From Dactylorhiza incarnata (lineage: Eukaryota; Streptophyta; Magnoliopsida; Asparagales; Orchidaceae), in NCBI GenBank assembly GCA_033032865.1, contig JAWHQI010000523.1:558001-622000 (forward strand): 64,000 bases of DNA, in the 5' to 3' direction. The notes under the pieces were generated by a model. That model ran no database searches, was not told where the DNA came from, and saw only the letters and a program-made list of their open reading frames with translations. Below, in pieces: positions 35,999-47,517 of the stretch (position 1 is the first letter of the stretch; each line of letters begins with the position of its first letter). The translations under genes and the position numbers were made by a program.

Positions 35999-38900
35999 TT
36001 ACCCATCCAGTTTGTTTAGTGGTCAATATACAGCGGGTTTGTAATAATGTATTTAGCTCGAAAGGAGACCTAAGCTTTAAAGATCCATAACTTTTAATCC
36101 AGTTGTCCGATTTTCGCCCACAATACCTTTTCGTAATGAGATCGGAGCCCAAAATCAAATGGAGAATGAATTTAACCCATTCAAGGTCGTTTAGAGGTCG
36201 ATATACAGTGGGTTGTAGTGGTAATGCTAGAATTAGCTCTAAATGACACATAAATTTCAAAATGAAAAAATTTTAGATGCGGTTTGTAGTGAAAGTGAGA
36301 GATTTAGCTCCAAATGACACTCAAACTTTAAAAGAGCAATAACTTTTGATCCGGTTGTCTGATTTTACCCCATACAACACCATTTAGGAATGATATCGGA
36401 GCCCTACATTAATTGAAGCACAAGTTTTACCCATTACAGTTCATTTAGTTGTCTATATTGAGCGGGTTGCACTGTTAATGCAAAATGTAGCTCCAAATGA
36501 CACCTAAACATCAAACAACCATAACTTTTGATCAGGTTGTGTGATTTTTGCCCACAACACCTCTTCGAAAAGAGCCCTGAGCCCTACATTCAATGGAGAG
36601 CAAGTTTTACCCAATGTAGTTCATTTAGTGGTCGATATACATTGAGTTGAAGTGGTAATGTGGGATTTAGCTCCAACCTACACCTAAACTTCAAACAGCT
36701 ATAACTATAGATCCGGATGTCTGGATTTTGCACAAAACACCTTTTCGGAAAGAGCTCAGAGCCATACATCCTAAGGAGAATAGGATTTACTCGATCAAGT
36801 TCATTTAGTGGTCGACGTATAGTGGATTGCGGTAGAAATGAGGGAGTTTGCTCCAATTGGCACCTAAACTTCAAAAATCCATAACTTTTGATCCGGTTGT
36901 CTGATTTTTGCCCACAACGCCTTTTCAGAATGAGATCGGAGCCCTGCATCCATTGGACAACAAGTTTTACCCATTCCAGTTCGTTTGCGGTTGATCTACA
37001 GTGGGTTGTAGAGAAAAATGAGAGATTTAGCTCCAAATGACACTCAAACATTAAACTGCAACGACATTTGATCCGGTTTCCTGATTTGACCACACAACAC
37101 CTTTTCGAAATGAGCTCGTAGCACTACATTCATTGGAGCACAAGTTTTACCCATTCCAGTTCATTTAGCTGTCAATATTTAGAGCGTTGCAGCGGTAATG
37201 CGAAATTTCGCTCCAAATGACACCTAAACTTCTAATAGGCATAACTTTTGATTTGTATGTTTGATTTTTGCCCACATCACCTTTTCGGAATATGCTCGGA
37301 GGCATACATCCAATGGAGCACAGTTATAAACCCTTCCAGCTCATTTTAGTGGTCAATGTACAGGGGGTTGCAATGGTGACGAGGGCTCCTCTTGACACAT
37401 AAACTGTAACAGCCATAACTTTTGATCTGGTCGTCCGATTTTTGCGCACAACACATTTTTGGAAAGAGCTCGGAGCCCTGCATCCAAAGGAGAGCAAATT
37501 TTACCCATCCAGTTTGTTTAGTGGTCAATATACAGCGGGTTTGTAATAATGTATTTAGCTCGAAAGGAGACCTAAGCTTTAAAGATCCATAACTTTTTAT
37601 CCGGTTAACCGATTTTCGCCCACAATACCTTTTCGTAATGAGATCGGAGCCCAAAATCCAATGGAGAACGAATTTCACCCATTCAAGGTCGTTTAGAGGT
37701 CGATATACAGTGGGTTGTAGTGGTAATGCGAGATTTAGCTCCAAATGACACATAAATTTCAAAATGAAAGAATTTTAGATGCGGTTTGTAGTGAAAGTGA
37801 GAGATTTAGCTCCAAATGACACTCAAACTTTAAAAGAGCAATAACTTTTGATCCGGTTGTCTGAACTTTACCCCATACAACACTATTTAGGAATGATATC
37901 GGAGCCCTACATTCATTGAAGCACAAGTTTTACCCATTACAGTTCATTTAGTTGTCTATATTGAGCGGGTTGCACTGTTAATGCAAAATGTAGCTCCAAA
38001 TGATACCTAAACATCAAACAGCCATAACTTTTGATCAGGTTGTGTGATTTTTGCCCACAACACCTCTTCGAAAAGAGCCCTAAGCCCTACATTCAATGGA
38101 GAGCAAGTTTTACCCAATATAGTTCATTTAGTGGTCGATATACATTGAGTTGAAGTGGTAATGTGGGATTTAGCTCCAACCTACACCTAAACTTCAAACA
38201 GCTATAACTTTAGATCCGGATGTCTGGATTTTGCACAAAACACCTTTTCGGAAAGAGCTCAGAGCCATACATCCTAAGGAGAATAGGATTTACTCGATCA
38301 AGTTCATTTAGTGGTCGACGTATGGTGGATTGCGGTAGAAATGAGGGAGTTTGCTCCAATTGGCACCTAAACTTCAAACATCCATAACTTTTGATCCGGT
38401 TGTCTGATTTTTGCTCACAACGCCTTTTTAGAATGAGATCGGAGCCCTGCATCCGTTGGACAACAAGTTTTACCCATTCCAGTTCGTTTGCGGTTGATCT
38501 ATAGTGGGTTGTAGGGAAAAATGAGAGATTTAGCTCCAAATGACACTCAAACATTAAACCGCGACGACTTTTGATCCGGTTTCCTGATTTGACCACACAA
38601 CACCTTTTCAAAATGAGCTTGTAGCACTACATTCATTGGAGCACAAGTTTTACCCATTCCAGTTCATTTAGTTGTAAATATTTAGATTGTTGCAGCGGTA
38701 ATGCGAAATTTCGCTCCAAATGACACCTAAACTTCTAACAGGCATAACTTTTGATTTGTATGTTTGATTTTTGCCCACATCACCATTTCGGAATATGCTC
38801 CGAGGCATACATCCAATGGAGCACAATTATAAACCATTCCAGCTCATTTTAGTGGTCAATGTACAGGGGTTTGCAATGGTGACGAGGGCTCCTCTTGACA

Positions 38901-41279
38901 CATAAACTGTAACAGCCATAACTTTTGATCTGGTCGTCCGATTTTTGCGCACAACACCTTTTTGGAAAGAGCTCGGAGCCCTGCATCCAAAGGAGAGCAA
39001 ATTTTACCCATCCAGTTTGTTTAGTGGTCAATATACAGCGGGTTTGTAATAATGTATTTATCTCGAAAGGAGACCTAAGCTTTAAAGATCCATAACTTTT
39101 TATCCGGTTGTCTGATTTTCGCCCACAATACCTTTTCGTAATGAGATCGGAGCTCAAAATCCAATGGAGAACGAATTTCACCCATTCAAGGTCGTTTAGA
39201 GGTCGATATACAGTGGGTTGTAGTGGTAATGCGAGATTTAGCTCCAAATGACACATAAATTTCAAAATGAAAGAATTTTAGATGCGGTTTGTAGTGAAAG
39301 TGAGAGATTTAGCTCCAAATGACACTCAAACTTTAAAAGGGCAATAACTTTTGATCCGGTCGTCTGAATTTACCATATACAACACCATTTAGGAATGATA
39401 TCGGAGCCCTACATTCATTGAAGCACAAGTTTTACCCATTACAGTTCATTTAGTTGTCTATATTGAGCGGGTTGCACTGTTAATGCAAAATATAGCTCCA
39501 AATGACACCTAAACATCAAACAGCCATAACTTTTGATCAGGTTGTGTGATTTTTGCCCACAACACCTCTTCGAAAAGAGCCCTGAGCCCTACATTCAATG
39601 GAGAGCAAGTTTTACCCAATGTAGTTCATTTAGTGGTCGATATACATTGAGTTGAAGTGGTAATGTGGGATTTAGCTCCAACCTACACCTAAACTTTAAA
39701 CAGCTATAACTTTAGATCCGGATGTCTGGATTTTGCACAAAACACCTTTTCGGAAAGAGCTTAGAGCCATACATCCTAAGGAGAATAGGATTTACTCGAT
39801 CAAGTTCATTTAGTGGTCGACGTATAGTGGATTGCGGTTGAAATGAGGGAGTTTGCTCCAATTGGCACCTAAACTTCAAACATCCATAACTTTTGATCCG
39901 GTTGTCTGATTTTTGCCTACAACGCCTTTTCAAAATGAGATCGGAGCCCTGCATCCATCGGACAATAAGTTTTACCCATTCCAGTTCGTTTGCGGTTGAT
40001 CTACAGTGGGTTGTATGGAAAAATGAGAGATTTAGCTCAAAATGACACTCAAACATTAAACCGCAACGACTTTTGATCCGGTTTCCTGATTTGACCACAC
40101 AACACTTTTTCGAAATGAGCTCATAGCACTACATTCATTGGAGCACAAGTTTTAACCATTCTAGTTCATTTAGTTGTCAATATTTAGAGCGTTGCAGCTG
40201 TAATGCGAAATTTTGCTCCAAATGACACCTAAACTTCTAACAACATAACTTTTGATTTGTATGTTTGATTTTTGCCCACATCACCTTTTCAGAATATGCT
40301 CGGAGGCATACATCCAATGGAGCACAATTATAAACCCTTCCAACTCATTTTAGTGGTCAATATACAGGGGGTTGCAATGGTGACGAGGGCTCCTCTTGAA
40401 ACATAAACTGTAACAGCCATAACTTTTGATCTGGTTGTCCGATTTTTGCGCACAACACCTTTTTGGAAAGTGCTCGGAGCCCTGCATCCAATGGAGAGCA
40501 AAATTTACCCATCCAGTTTGTTTAGTGGTCAATATACAGCGGGTTTGTAATAATGTATTTAGCTCGAAAGGAGACCCAAGCTTTAAAGATCCATAACTTT
40601 TTATCTGGTTGTCCGATTTTCGCCCACAATACCTTTTCGTAATGAGATCGGAGCCCAAAATCCAATGGAGAACGAATTTAACCCATTCAAAGTCGTTTAG
40701 AGGTCGATATACAGTGGGTTGTAGTGGTAATGCGAGATTTAGCTCCAAATGACACATAAATTTCAAAATGAAAGAATTTTGATACGGTTTGTAGTGAAAG
40801 TGATTGGTTTAGCTCCAAATGACACTCAAACTTTAAAAGAGCAATAACTTTTGATCCGGTTGTCTGATTTTACCCATACAACACCATTTAGGAATGATAT
40901 CGGAGCCCTACATTCATTGAAGCACAAGTTTTACCCATTACAGTTCATTTAGTTGTCTATATTGAGCGGGTTGCACTGTTAATGCAAATTGTAGCTCCAA
41001 ATGACACCTAAACATCAAACAGCCATAGCTTTTGATCAGGTTGTGTGATTTTTGCCCACAACACCTCTTCGAAAAGAGCCCTGAGCCCTACATTCAATGG
41101 AGAGCAAGTTTTACCCAATGTAGTTCATTTAGTGGTCGATATACATTGAGTTGAAGTGGTAATGTGGGATTTAACTCCAGCCTACACCTAAACTTCAAAC
41201 AGCTATAACTTTAGATCCGGATGTTTGGATTTTGCACAAAACACCTTTTCGGAAAGAGCTCAGAGCCATACATCCTAAG
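35999..41279. repeat. Satellite array, right block
   Basis: The array continues in phase after Element 2: TTACC at 35999-36003 is the target duplication and 36004 resumes the unit broken at 7615. Unit starts (GACGAGGG) are at 37378, 38881 and 40382, giving periods of 1503 and 1501 bp. The array is cut at 41279 by the Element 4 LTR within CATACATCCTAAG. It has the same ordered set of monomers as the left block, including the truncated 72-bp one. No gene is present. Confidence 0.93.
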
Positions 41280-42054
41280 TGTTGAATCCGAGATCGCACC
41301 TCCGAGGGAAACCGGAGGCTGCGGGTTGCCGGTTACTTTTTATGTAGAAGAATGAGACCGCCAGCAGCGGTCAAGGCCAGATTTCGCCCGCCGCGGCAAA
41401 TGCTACTCCTGCGACGGGCTTTCCTTTGATTAGAAAGAAGTGGTTACAGCGGGCTGCAAGTGCAGGAAAAGAGAAGCCGGCCGGTCAGACAGTCCGCAAG
41501 ACGAGAAACTCGAGTCCGCAGCTCAAACAAGCGAGCTCCAAGATTCGAGTTTGCGTGCCTTGGGAACAGTGCCGCCCCCTATTTATAGGCCTGGGGGCCT
41601 GCCCGAGCGGGCAGGGATAGAATAACCGCCTGCCCGGGTACAGGAGAAACGGGCAGGCGGTGACGGGATACACAAACAAGGAAAGAAAATAAGCCGCGCG
41701 GCTTGGCGGCTTGCCCTTCCGACTTGTCTGACCAGAAGCTGGAGATGATGCGGCCAAGGTGACGATTCTACCCGCTCGGTCTCTGTCTTGAGACCGTGAC
41801 CTGTTCTTTGGCTTTGGACCTTGGCTTGTCTCCATGGAATAAACCGCGCGACCTCCGACTTGAGACCGCGACTTGCCCTGTTGGACCTGGGCTTGGATTA
41901 CCTCTGGTTCTCGGAGGCGGCCTGAATTATTACAGACCGCCCGCCCTATGTTAGCTGGTGCCGATGGAGCTTGCTTAACCTGAGCCGGGCGACTTGGATA
42001 CGCAAACCGCTCGGTCTGCGAGTAATCCTCTTGAAAGCGGTTTCCCGGGTAAAC
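41280..42054 (-). repeat. Element 4 3' LTR (left)
   Basis: This 775-bp LTR starts TGTTGAATCC (one change from the usual TGTTGAGTCC) and ends GGGTAAACA. The minus-strand TATA box is at 41580-41587. It is close in sequence to the Element 5 LTRs, sharing several changes not found in Elements 2 and 3. Confidence 0.92.
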
Positions 42055-42140
42055 ATAATCCCCGCATATTTTTAAATTTCCGTGAAGATTTCGAAAATAT
42101 CAGTGCTAGCCGGAGACCGCGCCGTCTTCACCCCGTTGGT

Positions 42141-42148
42141 TATAAATG
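42141..42148 (+). promoter_or_regulatory. Putative TATA box of Element 4 gene a1
   Basis: TATAAATG lies ~104 bp before the a1 ATG at 42245, at the same place as in Elements 3 and 5. Confidence 0.45.
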
Positions 42149-42244
42149 TTCCAGAAGCTTCGATTCTGGCATAACTCCATTGTTACCACGAGTCACTACT
42201 CGCCTATTGCGGTTAGGGCTTTCAGTTTGAACAGCCCAAAATAG

Positions 42245-42288
42245 ATGGTGAACCTGATGGCTGAGATGGAAGTTCTCGAGAAGTCCGG
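42245..42288 (+). pseudogene. Element 4 antisense gene a1, 5' piece
   Basis: This is the start of a1 (MVNLMAEMEVLEKSG), interrupted after the 15th codon by Element 5. The TCCGG at 42284-42288 is the duplicated target site; the gene resumes at 55933. Confidence 0.85.
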
Positions 42289-43064
42289 TGTTGAGTCCGA
42301 GATCGCACCTCCGAGGGAAACCGGAGGTTGCGGGTTGCCGGTTACTTTTTATGTAGAAGAATGAGACCGCTAGCAGCGGTCAAGGCCAGACTTCGCCCGC
42401 CGCAGCAAATGTCACTCCTGCGACGGGCTTTCCTTTGATTAGAAAGAAGTGGCTACAGCGGGCTGCAAGTGCAGCAAAAGAGAAGTCGGCCGGTCAGACA
42501 GTCCGCAAGACGAGAAACTCGAGTCCGCAGCTCAAACAAGCGAGCTCCTAGATTCGAGTGTGCGTCCCTTGGGAACAGTGCCGCCCCCTATTTATAGGCC
42601 TGGGGGACTGCCCGAGCGGGCAGGGATAGAATAACCGCCTTCCCGGGTACAGGAAAAACGGGCAGGCGGTGACGGGATACACAAAGAGGGAAAGAAAATA
42701 AGCCGCGCGGCTTGGCGGCTTGCCCTTCCGACTTGTCTGACCAGAAGCTGGAGATGATGCGGCCAAGGTGACGATTCTACCCGCTCGGTCTCTGTCTTGA
42801 GACCGCGACCTGTTCTTTAGCTTTGGACCTTGGCTTGTCTTCATGGCATAAACCGCGCGACCTCCGATTTGAGACCGCGACTTGCCCTGTTGGACTTGGG
42901 CTTGGATTACCTCTGGTTCTTGGAGGCGGCCTGAATTATTATAGACCGCCCGGCCTGTGTTAGCTGGTGCCGATGGAGCTTGCTTAACCTGAGCCGGGCG
43001 ACTTGGATCTGCAAACCGCTCGGTCTGCGAGTAATCCTCTTGAAAGCGGTTTCCCGGGTAAACA
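42289..43064 (-). repeat. Element 5 3' LTR (left)
   Basis: 776 bp, TG...CA ends, minus-strand TATA box at 42589-42596. The purine-rich stretch GCGGGGATTA (minus strand) directly precedes it and may be the polypurine tract. Confidence 0.93.
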
Positions 43065-43149
43065 TAATCCCCGCATATTTTTAAATTTCCGTGAAGATTT
43101 CGAAAATATCAGTGCTAGCCGGAGACCGCGCCGTCTTCACCCCGTTGGT

Positions 43150-43157
43150 TATAAATG
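43150..43157 (+). promoter_or_regulatory. Putative TATA box of Element 5 gene a1
   Basis: TATAAATG lies 104 bp before the a1 ATG (43254) and 86 bp inside the LTR boundary. It lies in the internal region, so the antisense gene would have a promoter separate from the LTR. Confidence 0.45.
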
Positions 43158-43253
43158 TTCCAGAAGCTTCGATTCTAGCATAACTCCATTGTTACCACGA
43201 GTCACTACTCGCCTATTGCGGTTAGGGCTTTCAGATTGAACAGCCCGAAAAAG

Positions 43254-45284
43254 ATGGTGAACCTGATGGCTGAGCTGGAAGTTCTCGAGAAGTCCGGGAA
43301 GAACCGCGAGAGAGACCGCGCGAAAGAGAAGAAGAAGAAAAAGGTGAAGCGGCCTGATAAGACCGTAACAATTGCTTCTGCGAGTAACCCGACCAACCTG
43401 CCTGCGGAGTTGACAATCGATTTGTCATCTAAACAGGAGGGGAATAAGCCGACCGAACTGCTTCCTGAGCAAACAGTCGTCTTGTCGACCAAGAATGCGG
43501 AGAGCTGTCTGAACCCACCCCCAGCTGATCCCCCAACCTTTTCTGACAAAGGAAATAGCCCGCCTTCTCCGCCGGATAAGACAAACTTGGAGGCTGCTTC
43601 CCAGAAAGGCGACGGGGATGAGTCTTTTAAGATGGAGGTCACCCCGTCCGGGGATTTTCATTTAAAGATTAGAGATAAAGGAGAGACAGTCGACTCCCCC
43701 AGGCCGAGCGAACAGCAAACTCCAATAGTCAACATCGAGGATAGTCCGGAAAAAACAACCGGTCAAAAGTCGAAGAAAAGGAAGAAGGAAGAGTCCGCGG
43801 CGGACAGGCTTCTCAAGAAGATGAAGAGGCTGAAGGCCAGGAATAAAGCAGCATCTGGGAAATCGAAAGCGGACAGCCTGCAAGGCAAGTCGCGCGAGAA
43901 TGAAGTTTCGGAAGGCCTGATTACTCCTTCACCCCAGCCGAACGACCAGGTTCCAATTGATGCTCATAGTATTTCCGTAAGCGACCTCCTCAAGGATTTT
44001 GATTCTTTTCAGAAGCAAGATGAACAACTGAGGACTTCTTCCGAACTGCAGGCTGCCAATCCGCCAGGAGGGAAGGGATCCGCCCTGTCTGAGGATGAGA
44101 CCAGCCTTAAGGAGGCCATCCTTCCTGAGGTCGCGACTGAAAGAACAATATCGGTACCTGAAGATACCGTGGCGGCTGGCCAGCGATTTATGCAGGTGAA
44201 GGCGGAGCGAGTAAGAGATCAACTTGCCAGGCTGCCCCCGCCGCAACCCAATCTTTTGCTGCAAGGTAAAAGGGGAGCGGATTACCCCTCTGTTCGTTTT
44301 TTCATGCCGCGGCCTCGAAACAAGTTGCGCGCTTCATTGTTGAACCCGTCGCCTAGCTTCTTTCCCTCCGCCGCTCAATTTTCTGCTGCTAAGCGGAGGC
44401 AAAGTGAAAGATCGTGGAGAGAACAACGCCGAAAGTTCGATACCGAGCTGGCAAGGCGACCCGTCGGCCCGATTTCAATTCAAACTGCCGCGGCTTGTAA
44501 GCGAGGGAAATTCGATGAAAGCGGTTTACTTTTGAACACTCCTTGACCATTTTCTCTTATTGCAGATGACCGTGGTTCGATTCTGAAGCCGGGCGAACTG
44601 GTGACTTATCTTCCCCCTCTGGATCCTCCCCTGCTGCATTCCTCTTTGCCGGATACCCGGATGGAGGACGAGATGTCCCGGCTTCAAAAGAACTTGGAAA
44701 CCCTTTCCAAGCAGTTGCGGGCTGTGGAGGAGAGAGAGAAGACCGCCCAGGACGAGAAAGCTGCTCTTCGGGCCGAATTGGAGACCGAAAGGAAGGAGAA
44801 CCGTGCGGCGCTGGAGGTCGAACGGAGAGAGCGCCGATAGAAGGAAAAGGCGCAGCAGGACCAAGTGGCTGCGCTGACCGCCCGGATTGACCGGGGAAAG
44901 AAAGAAGTCCGTAAGCTCGAAGAGGACTGCGCATATTATAGGGACAGATACCTCCATTTGGCGAAGGAAGCCGGAGGAAGTCGGCGCCCTACCAACATGA
45001 TTGACGAAGGCCGGCGTGGGTCAGGCCGCCCGGATGCAGGGACGAGTTCGTCTCTCCCTGTAGCCGGGACGACCTACCCAGTTATGAGTGTTCATGAGCC
45101 CGCAGCAGCCTTGCCTACTCGCGTGATCCCCGCGCCGCGAGTAGAGAGAGATGCCGCGCGGATTCATAGCATGATCAACCGCCTTAATCATAACATGAAC
45201 CAAATGCAGGGAACTGTCCTTCAGATCGGCGATCACGTCGCGCGGCTTCACAGGGAGGACGAGCCGGGTGAAAACCGTCCGTAA
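43254..45284 (+). pseudogene. Element 5 antisense gene a1 (two exons), one nonsense codon
   Basis: Exon 1 is 43254-44265 (337 codons plus one base). It starts MVNLMAELEVLEKSG, followed by a Lys-rich stretch (residues ~22-32) and a second basic cluster near residues 165-190. The intron 44266-44565 (300 nt) has donor CAAG/GTAAAA and acceptor TTATTGCAG. Splicing in phase 1 gives ..NLLLQ-DDRGSI... Exon 2 (44566-45284) encodes PGELVTYLPPLDPP and then a ~100-residue coiled coil (about residues 370-470). A TAG at 44838-44840 replaces GAG in the coil. Without the stop the protein would be 576 residues. The unspliced frame is also open to 44546. I recognise no family; a nuclear coiled-coil protein is an inference from composition. 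Confidence 0.8.
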
Positions 45285-45605
45285 TGAGTGGCTCTAAAGC
45301 ATGGGCTTGTAATATTATTTCAATTCGGTCCTTTGGACAATTGCTTGACTCTGATTATGTAATATTCGATCTACCTTTCAGGCCGTGCGGCCTAAGTATT
45401 CAAACTTATTATTTTTTCTGCCTTGTTGTGTTGATTAATGCTTGCGGGTTGCTTTACATAAACCGATCTGCCTGTTTTTGTGATTCTTTAATCTGCTTGT
45501 TTGGGTATATTTAGTCTTTGTGGTTGGCTTTTGTGGTGATGTGCCCGTACGGGTTGACCGGTCTAGCCGTGATTTGACCTTTACTAAATGCAGATCAGCC
45601 GTTCT

Positions 45606-45614
45606 TATAAGTAG
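45606..45614 (+). promoter_or_regulatory. Putative TATA box of Element 5 gene a2
   Basis: TATAAGTAG lies 36 bp upstream of the a2 ATG (45650), conserved in position and sequence in all copies. Confidence 0.5.
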
Positions 45615-45649
45615 CGCCCTTCCGGAAGTCCTTTTACCAAAATCTCAAG

Positions 45650-47459
45650 ATGGGAGTAAAGCGCCAGCCGAAGCGACCTGCTAAGACTTCTGCTACCCGC
45701 TCCGAAGCCGCTTTGGCCTTTCATTCTGCGGACCTCGAGGAGTGTCGCTTGACAAAAGCCGAGCTGGACGAATTCGTTGAGAAGCACATGACCGACAGTC
45801 CGCTACTCGCGCGGCTTCCGCTCCGGGATGAGCGGATGAATTCGTCTGGCCCAAACCAAATTGCGATCCCAATCGACCATTTCGATTGCGGATTTAGGTT
45901 CCCTATTTCGATTGAACTCGCCATGGTCTTTGACCAATATGGAGTTGTTCCCGGCCAGATTTCCCCCAACTCGATGGCCGGGATATGTAGCTTCATCTCC
46001 TACCTGCGGTCTGAGAGAGTCCGCTTTTCTATGGATCTCTTCAGGAAGATATTCTCGGTTCGGGCCATCCCGGACTCTGAATCGAACGTCTTCAAAGGCC
46101 ATCTTTATTTCGGCTACCGCGGGTTGAAGATGGTCAACCTTGCGAACAAGGTCACAGCCTGGTCGGAGAGGTATCTGATCTTCGAAGGCCGACTCGGCCT
46201 GTTGAACCCGAATCCGCAAGTACGGCCGGAGGAGGCCTTTCAACCGGTCCCAATAAGCGAGGTGGAGAAGGGGATCTGCAAGCTTCTCAAGGATGAGCGG
46301 CTTAACATAAGCTACTATATCCCTCTACTTGCCGAATTAGAGAACGTCCGGCTTGAAGATAGTAAGCTTCCTTTTGCTTCCGACTTCAATGTTGACCGCT
46401 CGATTTCTCGTGCTGACTCTTCTCCTTTTATAGCCCAAGCCGTTGTTCCTGCTAACAAGCCGATCAGTCCGGCTTGTTTAGTCTTGACTCAGACGGAGAA
46501 AAGGAAGAGGCAAGCCAGGAACAAGCCGCTGCCGTCTGATGGGGAGGATTCGGGCTCCTCGGGCGACTTTGCCGCTCTTCGCTCCTTCAGCAAGGTGAAG
46601 GATCTAAAAGGTCGCCCGGTTTTAACTTGGCACCCGGACAGCGATAGTGTCCAGATCTCTACTGCGCTCCCCCACTGGGCGAACGAGAAGTCGGGTCGTC
46701 ATGCTGAGGCCGCCAGCATCGGTATATTCGGCCGACGAAACTTCAAGAGGCTGAGGAAAATCCCTGAGGAAGAGCTCGCCAGGGAGGCCGCACGGGTTGG
46801 TGCTGAGAGCTTCATCACCAACGCCTTCATGGGAATGACCTTAAAGAGGTTGATTAGAGAAAACGCCCTTCAAGAAAAAGAAATCGCCGAATTGAAGAAA
46901 GAAAATGCGCGGCTAAAGGAAGCCGAGTCGGTAAGTCGTCACCTGGCCAGTATCAATACCAATGTTCTCAGACCGCACGGTCTTACCTTATTCTTTTCTT
47001 TTGCAGGCTAAGTATGATGAGACCGACCCGATCTATCAGCAAGAACTTTTCCCTCATGTCGCTGAGGGAATTGATAATGCTTTTAACCGCTTGCGGGAGC
47101 TCAACAGGTTCGCGCCTGGTTTCGAACATTTCACCTTCTCGGATGCCTACCCGATTTTGCAAAAGAAGTTAGAGAAAATCAGGCGGAAAGCCAAGGGAAA
47201 GAACAAAGCCGACGGATCTAGCTCAGAGGAGAGCGACGACGAGGATGATGAGGTCGAAGAACCCGCAGCGGCTAAGAGTGGCGAGAGCGGCTCGGAGTCC
47301 GAATCCAGCGATTCTGAAGAAGATGCTGGTCGCAAGTCGGGCGAATTGAGCAGCTCATCCTCGTCGGGTAGCGAGGGTTATTCCCCTGATGCTTCGACTG
47401 GTGGCAGCGAACATTCAAGTGCTCCTGCGTCTAAGAAACTCAAGTCGCATGATCAGTAG
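45650..47459 (+). CDS. Element 5 antisense gene a2: gypsy-type transposon-like domain protein, two exons, intact
   Basis: Exon 1 is 45650-46930 (427 codons). The intron is 46931-47006 (76 nt; donor GTAAGT, acceptor CTTTTGCAG, phase 0). Exon 2 is 47007-47459 (150 codons plus TAG). The protein has 577 residues. The N-terminus is basic (GVKRQPKRPAK). Residues ~70-185 (IAIPIDHFDCGFRFPISIELAMVF..) resemble the plant 'putative gypsy-type transposon' domain found in proteins linked to Tat-like elements. A coiled coil (about 396-427) ends at the splice site. The C-terminus (about 498-560) is a Ser/Glu/Asp-rich acidic tail. The gene is antisense to pol, with its own TATA-like box. No catalytic motif is visible and the role is unknown. 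Reading on through the intron would give a 453-residue form ending ..LTLFFSFAG. Confidence 0.8.
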
Positions 47460-47484
47460 CTGTATTTTACTTTTTATTTTGAAT

Positions 47485-47517
47485 AGCCGTCGGCTTGATG
47501 TTGTTAGCCGGACGGCT
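47485..47517 (+). terminator. Hairpin just after a2 of Element 5
   Basis: Arms AGCCGTCGGCT and AGCCGGACGGCT pair with one bulge, 25 bp after the a2 stop. The hairpin is conserved in Elements 3 and 4. A role in 3'-end formation is only a suggestion. Confidence 0.45.

Noticed and set aside
43205..43642. Minus-strand frames under a1
   Set aside because: They are shadows of the Lys/Glu-rich plus-strand coding sequence; Phe/Ser-rich low-complexity translation with no conservation of its own.
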